Assembly (NCBI GenBank): GCA_029449245.1
Contig: JANATF010000011.1
Coordinates: forward strand, 930,001-994,000
Direction: 5' to 3'
DNA from: Mortierella alpina
Taxonomy: Eukaryota > Mortierellomycota > Mortierellomycetes > Mortierellales > Mortierellaceae
DNA length: 64,000 nucleotides
Of this stretch, positions 24,285 to 34,299 are shown in pieces. Made by a program: the position numbers and the translations under genes. Under the pieces are notes generated by a model. The model made no database searches. It was not told the DNA's origin and saw only the letters and a list, made by a program, of their open reading frames with translations. The first letter of the stretch is position 1, and every line of letters begins with the position of its first letter.

Positions 24285-25611
24285 ATGGCCATGGACAACA
24301 AGACCGTGCGGGATGCTATCCAAATCCGCGGGACAGATCCTCAGTTCCTGATTGAAAAGATTCTGCGCACGCGCATCTACGAGTCTACGTACTGGAAGGA
24401 GCAGTGCTTTGGACTGACAGGTAAAAAAAAAAGAAACAGGAAGGCAACAGCAAACAAGCAACATCCTGGACAGTACGTTCTGTGAGGTGTAGGCATTAAC
24501 GATCCCGCTGCTCGTTTTCCAATTGGCGTTAGAATCTTCGATTATCGAGAAAGCCTACCAACTTACCTATATCGGTGGCCAATATGGTGTTCAAAAGCCC
24601 ACAGAATTCATCTGCCTGGTGTTGAAGCTGCTTCAGCTCCAGCCACGGGAAGAGATTGTCATCAAATACATCACAGGGCTGGATGAGTCCGAGAACAACA
24701 AGTAAAGACGTGGTCTTGTTGTTGGATTCTTGAGTACTGATCCACGGTGGCGTATCGCGCATATGTGTTAATCACTGTTCTTTTACTTTTCTCTCTTGAA
24801 CAGATATCTAAGAGCACTGGGAGCCTTTTACCTGCGACTTGTAGGGAAGCCGGTTGACATCTACAAGTACCTCGAGTCTCTGTTGGCTGACAGCCGAAAA
24901 CTGCGAAAGAGGGGCGCAGGTAAGGAAGCGAATATTCCAGAGAATTGGCTGCGTTGCCTTGGACGACGTTTTCTTCTTGTAGCTCTGCTTCTATTTCTTA
25001 CATGTGTTTTTTTTTCTCGTTATCCTCATCATTTCTTAATTCTCACTGAAGGTGGATATTCAATCATGCATATGGACGAGTTCGTGGATGAGCTCTTGAG
25101 AGAGGAGCGTGTTTGCGACGTGGTGTTACCACGCTTGGTCAAGAGACATGTACTGGAGGACGCAGGAGAGTTGGATCCTCGAATCAGTACACTAGAGAAA
25201 CTGGAGATGGAGTTGGAGGAGGAAAGAAGGGCAGAAGAGAGGGCAGCGCGTGGCGAGGATGATGATAGTTCAAGTTCTCGCTCGCGATCGCGATCGCGCA
25301 GTCGCAGTGTGGGTAGTTCGAGGTCAAGGTCTAGATCTGTCTCTAGATCAAGATCCCGTGGTCGCAGCAGTAGCCCTAACAAGGGTAGAAGTAAGAGCAG
25401 GAGTAGAAGCAGGAGCAGAAGTAGAAGTAGGAGCAGGAGTAGGAGCAGTGGTGCTGGCAAAAGGACATCTAATCGCCGGAACCGCAGCGAAAGTGGTAGT
25501 CGGAGCAGGAGCAGGAGCAAAAGTCCTGAAAGGAAACGACGTGCCTATAAGAGCAGGAGCAGGAGCAAAAGTCAGAGTCGTAGCAGGAGCAGGAGTAGGG
25601 GACGGAACTGA
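24285..25611 (+). CDS. PRP38: Pre-mRNA splicing factor PRP38
   Basis: Component of the spliceosome (U4/U6.U5 tri-snRNP / B complex), needed for spliceosome activation. Four exons (24285-24420, 24533-24701, 24804-24919, 25052-25611) close to 326 residues. The PRP38 core is unmistakable: IRGTDPQFLIEKILRTRIYE, YWKEQCFGL, TYIGGQYGVQKPTEFICLVL, ALGAFYLRLVGKPVDIYKYL, and MHMDEFVDELLREERVCDVV. The C-terminus (about residues 235-326) is an RS domain made of Arg-Ser dipeptides, like the animal protein; budding yeast Prp38 lacks a comparable RS tail. Its ~260 bp spacing to the next plus-strand gene is short, and a TATA-like element (atatataag) lies near 25675. Confidence 0.95.
25270..25605 (+). repeat. 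RS-domain-coding repeats in PRP38
   Basis: Repeats of the agcagg/agtaga type encode alternating Arg-Ser. They create long artificial open frames on other frames and the minus strand, which I ignored. Confidence 0.85.
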
Positions 25612-25877
25612 GGCGCAAATACTGTGATAGCCCAGGACCTTTTTTCACACTGCCTTTACTATATCCTGCGCCAAATATATATAAGAAGCTGCCTCGGTCG
25701 TTGTTCAGAATGCATTGGAGAGCGCCTCAATCGTGTTTGGTGTGGGACCAGAGGCCCTGAGTCACCTCACACTGTGTGTGGGCGTGATATATTTCACGCT
25801 TCCTGCGCTCCCGCCTCGCGCTCTTCTCTCTTCCATTGCCTTATTCCTTCTTTCTGCGAGCACCATTCAACATCGTC

Positions 25878-28800
25878 ATGGCACCCGAACGCGTTGTTCT
25901 ACCCAAGAATGTCACACCCGTGCACTATGATCTCAAACTGACCCCCAACCTTGAGACCTTTGTCTTCTCAGGCGAGGTTGCCATCAGGTATCGTTCTTGC
26001 TCCGCGTCGCTAGAATAACTGCCTCTGCAGCAAATTTAAATATACTACAACTGCTCTATTACCATCCCTCTAATGTCAGTTCCTATCCCTACTTTTCTGT
26101 GGTATCTTGTCTGCTTCAGCGTCAATGTTCATGAACCGTCTTCGGTCATCAAACTCAACGCCAAAAAGCTCGCCATTCACAGGGCTGCTATCACTGTCAA
26201 TGGAGAATCGTAAGGGCGGCAAGCCTTGTCGATGGATGTACACTATGATACTTACTCGCGCTGGAAGTGCCTGTAGCTGAAACACCTTTCATTGTGTCGA
26301 CTCGCCTCAAACAGGTACAAGGCTGCTGTTGACACTTCCTCCGACCAGACTGCAATCTTTACGTTTGCGCAACCCGTCCCCAAGGGGTCGGCGGTCCTCG
26401 AGATCGATTTCGACGGTGAACTGAATGATCACATGAACGGGTTCTACCGTTCACAGTACAAGGACAAGGACGGCAACACCAAATACATGGCCGTGACACA
26501 GTTTGAGGCGTGCGATGCTCGACAGGCGTTTCCTTGCTGGGACGAACCCGAGGCAAAGGCTACATTCTCGATTGCGCTGGTGGTGCCTTCTCAGTTGACG
26601 GCGCTGTCGAATATGCCCATCAAGGAGATGACGGCCGTGGAACCCGAGGTTGTCACGGTTTACTTTGAGAAGACACCCATCATGTCGACCTTGTAAGAAC
26701 ACTCTTCGTTTGCTCGTTCCACATCGCTCCTTTCCTTCCATTCACGTTTGTTCAAGAGCGTACTGCATTGATCGTGGGAAAGAGAAAATGGGCGAGAGAG
26801 GAGAAGGGAAGTATAACGACTCACAGACGTATTGCACTGTACACTGTGGTGAAGAAAAAGAAAAACATACAGAATCGACGGCTGGATGGGACCCGATTTG
26901 GGCACAGGGAGATTCGACCTTAGAAGTGCCAACGGAATAGGTAACTTGCCAAAAGCAAGGGGCTATACACAAGGAGGACTTTGCGCCCACTTACTTTTGT
27001 GTTCTCTGTGCGGACCATCATGGGGGAGCTCGAAAGGGCTGACGCATGATCCCTGTTTGGGCACACAAACAAACAATCATATGGTTTCCTGACAACTTTA
27101 CGCCGCTGTCTGAGAAAATGGTGATTCCCGCTGACCCGCCTCTCTTTGGGTACATCCTACTTATTGCCTATAGTTGGTAGCCTTTACTGTTGGTGACTTT
27201 GAGTACATCGAGACCTCCACGACAGAACTAGAGACACCTGTGGTCTGCAGAGTGTACACGCTTCCCGGACTAGTCGAGCAGGGTCGCTTCGCCCTCGAGA
27301 TTACTCCAAAGATCCTTGAGCACTTTTCAAAGATCTTTGGCACGGCCTATCCTCTGCCCAAGTTGGATCACATTGCAGTCCCAGACTTTGATGCCGGTGC
27401 GATGGAGAACTGGGGCTTGATCACGTACCGCACAGTCGCCCTGCTCTATGATAAGAAAACCTCTGCTGCGTCTGATAAGGAGCAGGTCGCGTGCACAGTT
27501 GCACATGAGATTGCTCGCCAGTGGTTCGGAAACTTGGTGACCATGGAGTGGTGGGAGCACCTTTGGCTGAACGAGGGCTTTGCCACCTGGGTCGGTACTC
27601 TGGCCGTCGACCATGTCTTCCCCGAGTGGGACACCTGGTCCAACTTTGTCATTAGCGAGTACCAGCAAGGAGTTAGTCTTGACTCCCTTCGGAGCTCCCA
27701 TCCGATCGTGGTTCCTGTGGCGGATCCTCACGAAATTCACCAGATTTTTGACGCCATTTCCTACTCCAAGAGAGCCGCGGTGATTCGCATGTTGAGCAAC
27801 TGGCTGACCGTGGATGTGTTTTTGGCAGGAATTCTTCGGTACCTCAAGAAGCACGAGTACAAGAACGCGACGACGGACGATCTCTGGAATGCTCTGACAG
27901 AAGAATCAGGGATTGATGTCCGCGAGTTTATGAACACCTGGACCCGTGTCATTGGTATTCCCATCCTGAACGTCACAGAGTCTGAAGGGGTTGTCACTGT
28001 TGAACAGCATCGCTTCTTGTCCACGAACGACGCCACACCTGAGGAGGACCAGACGATTTGGTGGGTGCCTTTGGGTGTGGTCCCTAAACCGGCATCGATC
28101 GTCGACCCCAACCAAACCATGAAGACCCGCCAGATGACTTTCGAGGTGCCAGCCCACAAGGACGGACCGGGCTTTTATCTCATCAACAAGAATTTTACGG
28201 GTGTCTTCAGAACCAACTACCCTGCTAGTGCCATCCGCCAGCTGGGATTGGCACTCGAAGCTGGTCACCCTGAACTGGGAGTTGCCGAGCGTGCTGGTTT
28301 GCTTGCGGACCAGGCTAGTTTGGCGACCTCGGGTCACAGTGGGGTGGACCGTGTCTTTGACCTGATCCAGCACTACAAGAACGAGAAATCCTTCGTGTAA
28401 GTTATATGTCTGGTTGCTTGTCTTGCCTTTGGAAAAATATAAATGTTTTTTTTTGTCGAACTAATAATGTATTTCATTCTTCTCTTAATAAATGACAGTG
28501 TCTGGGATTATCTGATTGGCAAGCTCAACCATTTCACCAGTATCTTCAGCATCTATGAACAGACACATGAAAGACTGCAGCGATTCCAGCGTCAGCTGGT
28601 GAACGATCTTGTCCTAGAACTCGGATGGGAGTTCCCCAAAGACGAAGAATACCTCACCAGTCGCCTCCGAGGCGTTATTCTGTCCTGTGCGGGTCTTTCG
28701 GGTCATGAGGGTACCGTAAGAGAGTCTTTGAGAAGGTTTGCGCTGTTCATGGAAGAAGGTGCAGATCAGGATGCAGTACTGCACCCGTCAACGCGCAAGA

Positions 28801-29312
28801 CAGTGTTTGAGGTGGCCTTGACTCACGGAGGCATCAAGGAGTTTGAGCAGGTGATGAAGTACTACAAGACCAGCCCAAAGCAGGACCAACAAGTGATGTG
28901 TCTTATGGCCATGGGATCCACGGTCCATGGCGAGGAGCTGATCCAGAGGATGTTTGAGTTTGCGTTGTCGGACGAGGTGCGATCGCAAGATTTCATGTAT
29001 GTGCTTGCGGGTCTGGCACAGCACATCAAGGCTCGGCATGCGGCTTGGGCATGGATCAAGAATAACTGGGCGACGCTTCATAGCCGATATGTGGGCAACA
29101 TGGGCATGCTCGGGTATTGTGTCAAGACTCCGGTCAGCAAAATGGCGGATGCGGCCGTCTTGAAGGATTTGGAGGAGTTCTTTGACGGAAAGGACACCAA
29201 GGATTTCGAGAGGGATCTGGAGCAGGCCAAGGAGGGTTTGAGAATCAAGAGCAAGTGGGTTGCAAGAGACGGCGCGAACCTGGAGGCTTGGCTCGTTCAA
29301 CAGGGATACTAG
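25878..29312 (+). CDS. M1-family aminopeptidase, copy 1 (probably inactive: HEIAR zinc motif)
   Basis: Puromycin-sensitive/APE2-type M1 aminopeptidase paralogue. Apparent exons are 25878-25987, 26120-26209, 26315-26692, 27174-28396 and 28499-29312. It retains the GAMENWG substrate motif and the NEGFATW Glu ligand. The zinc-binding HEXXH reads HEIAR: the second His ligand is Arg (codon CGC, 27516-27518), one base from CAC. Near the catalytic Tyr, SYSKRAAV replaces SYSKGASV of copy 2. Exon 3 ends at phase 2 (26692|GTAAGA) while exon 4 must begin at phase 0 (27174), and an in-frame stop lies just upstream. The junction is therefore one base out of register. Either the gene is decaying, or splicing uses a distant acceptor. 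The rest of the frame is uninterrupted, so decay, if real, is recent or the protein keeps a non-catalytic role. Confidence 0.8.
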
Positions 29313-30272
29313 AGTAGTGCACTAGCGATCGCACTTTCGATTAGATGATTATCGAGCGAGCACATTCTTGTAATGTAGAACGTGTTGAGAAGTGAGCCCA
29401 GCTGGGTCAACTGGTCCCTGGGAAGTGAGAGTTTGACCTCAAGCTATCAACAAGATGCCAAGCTTTAAGTCACCATCCAAGCTCGAACTTGAACAATAGA
29501 TCAGAAAAACGATGAACACAATCAAGTGAGCAGGAAGAAGCGCGGTCCTTACGCGTCTTTCGTTCCCTTTTTAGGGATGCATGGCGTTCACACGGCTTGA
29601 TGGAAGATGGCCGTTGTGATTGGCCAAGGCAGCGAACCTGAGAGCCGGGAGAATGCAACAAAGGGTCGACCGTGTTCTCATGGGGTGAATATTACATGAG
29701 AGGGGTAGTAAGACACGGCACTCGAAAAGGAACGAGGATTACAGAGTCCTGGGCTGAATCCGACTCTCCCGCAAGTGAAATCCCGGTGTAAAAAAGTTGA
29801 CGCGTGGGCGCAGGGAGAGAGCATGGCAACTCGGTCGGAGGGCGGACAATCTCTTATCGACGGAGCGGTAGTCATTGGCATAGGAGTGTCGGGAGTGGCG
29901 GAGGGGCATTCCCAGCCAGCTCTCAGGAGCAGTAGCAGTAGCAGTAGCAGTAGCAGAAGCAGGAGCAGGAGCAGGAGCAATAGCAATAGCAATAGCAAGG
30001 GCGCGAGCAAGTGAAGGCACCGGTGGGAGGTCGAGAAGATAGAGAGAGAGAGCCATCGCATGGGGGTGCACACGCGAAGGGTTACATTCTCACACAAAAC
30101 CATAAATAGCGACATATTTCACACATCTCGTTTCTTTTCATCCTCAGCATTCACCAACACGCAACCGTCTTCTTCTCGTCCATCTCTTGTCCACTGCCTC
30201 CTGCGCTTCTCCTGTTGAACCCCATCCTCGTCCAGATCCCTGTCCCATTGTCCCATTGTGTGCATCCCCATC
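29313..30272. other. Intergenic region between the two aminopeptidases
   Basis: About 960 bp. It contains an AGC/AGT-rich trinucleotide repeat (29928-29999) and a CT-rich leader before 30273. A 64-codon frame starting at 29823 runs through the repeat to give Ser/Arg/Asn runs. I regard it as chance. Confidence 0.55.
29928..29999. repeat. Trinucleotide repeat (agcagt / agcagg / agcaat)
   Basis: Three blocks of hexamer-like units in succession, all with the agc core. Located ~270 bp upstream of aminopeptidase copy 2. No evidence of translation. Confidence 0.8.
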
Positions 30273-33200
30273 ATGTGCAACAAGTCTGGCTCGACCAACC
30301 CAAACCGCGTGGTTCTCCCTACCAATGTCACGCCCTCCCACTATACCCTGACCATCACCCCGGATCTGAAGGAGTACACCTTCCGCGGTTACGTCGAGAT
30401 CAAGTACGTGTGCTGTATCCATCTGTACCCTCCGCGTGGCAACACGCTATCATTGCAACCCCAACAATGTACTTCTGGATCCACTGCGCCCTCATAATAG
30501 CATATGCTTTGTATTGTGAGCAGTGTCAGTCTGCTCTCAATTATTTCTCGTGAGAGATAGAAGTTCAAAGAAACGGACAGGAGATCCTAAGTAGCGGCTG
30601 TCCAGAGGGAGAGAGCTGCGTGGGAAAACTGCTGATGGGCGCAGAAAAATTAGGCATGGCAGTGTGGAAGAGGAACGTGCAACGGGAAGACGAGTTCAAG
30701 GGCATCGCGGAATACGCAACGTTTTGTCGCAGTGGAAAGAGACCTACCTGCAAGGAGGCGTGACACATTCAGGGGCAGCCGGGCGCGGGCGCGTTCAAAC
30801 CTGACTCTTCTCAAGGGACTGGGCCAGGGGAAAGAGCCATTCTGAATGCGATGGCACTTGCTGACGGTCACTGACCATCCTTCTCTCTACCTGTTCCCGT
30901 ATTACTTAGCATCACTATCCATGAAGCCACCAAGACCATTCAAATCAATACCAAGGAGCTCACCCTCAAGTGGGGCCGCGTCGAGATTGACGGCAAAGAG
31001 TAAGCATCAACGGACCGTCTTCAAAGCCATGGGTTGTGCTTAGCTGGGGACTCTCTGACAGTTATTAACTTGTGTCAATTAGGCTCGAGGCTGTCAGCAC
31101 CACCTTTGATGAGCACCGCGAGACCACCACACTCACTTTTGCAGAGGAGCTTCGCAAGGGAGAAGCTGTCCTCAACATCTATTACGACGGTATCCTAAAC
31201 GATAAGATGTCCGGGTTTTACCGGTCCTCGTACAAGGATGCTGAAGGTAACGCCAAGATCATGGGTGTGACCCAGTTCGAGGCAACAGACGCTCGCCGTG
31301 CCTTCCCTTGCTGGGATGAGCCTTCTGCCAAGGCCACGTTCTCGATCAAACTGGTTGTCCCTGTGGAGTTGGAAGCCCTCTCCAACATGCCTGTTGAAGG
31401 CATCACCCAGGTCGAACCTGAAGAGAAGACGGTCCACTTCGCCAAGACACCCGTCATGTCCACTTACGTAAGTAGTCTTTCTGAACTGGGACGGATTTCT
31501 TTTCCCAGGGGTAGCAAGCAAGCAACTTAAAATTACTGCCAGGAGAAAAGAACCTCGACTGACCTTCAACTTTATACTTTCTGAAATGTTTACTATGTAG
31601 CTCGTTGCCTGGGCTGTTGGTGATTTTGAGTACGTCGAGTCGCAGACCACCAAGCTCAAGGACCCAGTTGTGTGCCGCGTGTACACTCTTCCAGGACTCA
31701 AGGAGCAGGGTCGCTTCGCTGTTGAGATCACCCCCAAGATTCTCGAGTACTTCTCCGAGATTTTTGGCATTGCCTATCCTCTCCCTAAATTGGATCAGAT
31801 CGCTGTGCCTGACTTTGACATGGGTGCCATGGAGAATTGGGGCTTGGTGACATATCGCACGGTCGCCTTGCTCTTTGACGAAAAGACGTCCGATGTTCGA
31901 TTCAAGGAACAGGTCGCCTCCACAGTTGCACACGAGCTCGCACATCAGTGGTTTGGAAATTTGGTCACGATGGAGTGGTGGGACCATCTGTGGTTGAATG
32001 AAGGATTCGCCACCTGGGTGGGCACTTTAGCTGTCGACCACCTCTTCCCCAAGTGGGACACGTGGCCCACCTTTGTTGTCGATGATGTCCAGCGCGGTAT
32101 CGCTTTGGATTCCCTCCGCAGCTCACATCCTATCGAGGTCCCGGTGAACGATCCACATGAGATTCACCAGATTTTCGACGCTATTTCTTACTCTAAGGGA
32201 GCCTCGGTCATTCGTATGCTGAGCAACTGGTTGACGGTGGATGTTTTCTTAGCAGGAATTCGTCGGTACCTCAAGAAGCACGAGTACAAGAATGCCACGA
32301 CAGATGATCTCTGGAGCGCGCTTTCGGAGGAGTCCAAGATTGATGTTGGCGAGTTCATGAACACATGGACCCGTATCATTGGAATTCCCGTCCTTACCGT
32401 TACAGAGTCTGACGGAGTGGTATCGGTCGAGCAACACAGATACCTTTCTACAAACGACGTCAAGCCCGAGGATGACGAAACTATCTGGTGGGTGCCTCTC
32501 GGCGTCCACCCCAAGCCTGCCTCCATCGCCGATCCTAACCAGACGCTCAAGACTCGCACTCTCGAGTTCCAGGTACCTGAGGGACCCTACTTGTTCAACA
32601 AGGACTACAGTGGTGTCTTCCGCACCAACTACCCTCCTAGTGCCATCGCCCGCATTGGTAAAGCCATCCTTGAGGGCTCTGATTTGGTCGGCTTGAGCGA
32701 CCGTGCTGGTCTGGTGGCTGATAGCGCCGCCCTGTCAAAGTCAGGCTATACCCCTACAAAGAACTTCTTGGACCTGGTGCAATACTTCAAGAATGAGGAG
32801 ACGTACGTCATCTGGCAATTGCTCTCGACGAGCGTCGGAGAAATTTCCTCGATCTTTGCTGGCAACGAGCGTGTTCGTCAGGGCATCAGACATTTCCAGC
32901 GCAACCTCGTTGACAGCATGGTTCAAAAGCTTGGATGGGAGTTCCCCGAGGGCGAGGATTACCTTACCAGCCGTCTGCGAAATACTGTCTTGAGGACTGC
33001 TGGACGTGCGGGCCACGAGGCGACGATTCAAGAGGCCAAGAGACGGTTTGCGATTTTTGTGTCGGATGCGTCTCAGGAGGCGATCTTGCACCCTTCCGTC
33101 CGCCAGACGGCGTTTGAGATTGTGCTGACCAACGGTGGAGAGGAAGAGTTCCGCCACATTCTCAAGTACTTCCAGACTGCACCCAAGCAAGACCAGCAGG

Positions 33201-33616
33201 TTCTTGCATTGCTCGCACTTGGATTTGCTCAGCAGCCCGAGCTGATTGAAAAGGTGCAGAACATGGCGATCTCGGACGCGGTTCGTCCTCAGGATATCCA
33301 CTATGTTTTGGCGGGACTCTCTGCAAACCCCAAGGCGCGTTTGATGACTTGGCAGTTTGTGAAGAAGAACTGGGTGCTGCTCTCGGAGCGGTACAAGTCG
33401 TCGATGGGACTGCTGGGTGCCTGCGTTAAATACCCCCTGGGTCAGTGCTCCGATGCCGCACTCATCAAGGATGTGACCGAATTCTTTGCTGACAAGGACA
33501 CCAAGGACTTCCAACGTGCACTTGACCAGGCCATCGAGGGTCTTAATGTCAACTCGGCATGGGTTTCCAGGGAGCAGGAGAGCCTTGCAGAATGGTTGAG
33601 CGCAAACAAGTACTAG
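30273..33616 (+). CDS. M1-family zinc aminopeptidase, copy 2 (catalytically intact, APE2/AAP1-like)
   Basis: Releases N-terminal amino acids from peptides in the cytosol/periphery. Exons 30273-30403, 30910-30999, 31083-31467 and 31601-33616 close exactly to 873 residues. The N-terminal beta domain begins NRVVLPTNVTPSHYTLTI. Catalytic features are complete: GAMENWG near residue 276, HELAHQWFGN at residues 313-322 with both His ligands, the downstream NEGFATW Glu, and the transition-state Tyr in ISYSKGASV near residue 398. The C-terminal helical ERAP1-like domain fills the rest. It shares most intron positions with copy 1 (exon 2 is exactly 90 bp in both) but lacks copy 1's last intron. This shows a tandem duplication followed by intron change. 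Intron 1 is 506 bp. Confidence 0.95.
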
Positions 33617-34131
33617 ATGTGCTTATAAACCCACCTAAAGATTTTGCCCACAATGTGTCAGTCAGGTCTTGTTTCACGAAGCCGATTATCAAGCGTCTTC
33701 GTGTCCTTGAGCTTTGTGCTCTGTGCACGACGCTGTGTAAAGTAGTACCCTCGCTCCAAAAACTACAGTAGCTTGTTGCGAACGTGAATGAAAAATCTAC
33801 TGATGTGTGGTGTCTCTTTACAAAAGTCCCTTATGACAGGTGGCTGCCCCACCCTTGTAATATTGTAAAGTGCAACTGATCGATCGATGCAAAAGATTCA
33901 GTGTTCTTGTAAGATTCAGTGTTCTTGTCAGCCAGGGCATCAGAGATATGGTGCCTGTACGAGGTGTGTGGACTGAAAAACATCATCAAACATTAGATGA
34001 ACGATGATAAGGCCATGAACAATCTCTTTTCATGGGAGTGAAGGATTATCCTTTACTGATTTCAGAGTTTTTCATTTGCGCCTTTTGTCGTTGACGGTAC
34101 CAGCCCTATCGAGGTGGCTTCGGCCGTCCTT
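33617..34131. other. 3' flank, no gene seen
   Basis: Converging 3' regions of aminopeptidase copy 2 (+) and the small secreted peptide gene (-). A short direct repeat, aagattcagtgttcttgt, occurs twice at 33894-33927. Nothing else recognised. Confidence 0.5.
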
Positions 34132-34299
34132 CTAATTTGTGCATTGTTTCTTGCACTCTCTGGAGTCGCTGGGATAATGTCCGCCAAGGTCTTGCATGCA
34201 CTCACGGTAGCAGGGGCGGTCATGTCCGGTATGAGTGGCAGAAATAACAGCAAGGAAGGCAGCAGCGGCGAGCACGAACTTGGCGTTAATGACAAACAT
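34132..34299 (-). CDS. Small secreted four-cysteine peptide (CX3C-X14-CX3C)
   Basis: A 55-residue frame, ATG at 34299 to TAG at 34132. Residues 1-25 form a clear signal peptide: MFVINAKFV, then an Ala-rich hydrophobic core (LAAAAFLAVISA). The mature part of ~30 residues is charged and holds four Cys as CYREC and CKKQC separated by 14 residues. A CX3C-Xn-CX3C arrangement is the signature of helical-hairpin (alpha-hairpinin-like) peptides, in which two antiparallel helices are joined by two disulfides. Whether this peptide folds or acts that way is inference. It sits alone in a gene-poor region. It has no intron visible. An 83-codon frame on the same strand in another register overlaps it and has no features. 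Function unknown; candidates are a secreted effector, an antimicrobial or a signalling peptide. Confidence 0.6.
   Translation of the reverse strand: MFVINAKFVLAAAAFLAVISATHTGHDRPCYRECMQDLGGHYPSDSRECKKQCTN

Noticed and set aside
25029-25627. Long Leu-rich minus-strand frame and a second plus-strand frame
   Set aside because: Artefacts of the Arg-Ser repeat in PRP38.
29823-30014. 64-codon frame with Ser/Arg/Asn repeats
   Set aside because: Driven by a trinucleotide repeat just upstream of aminopeptidase copy 2; resembles an RS domain only by repeat composition.
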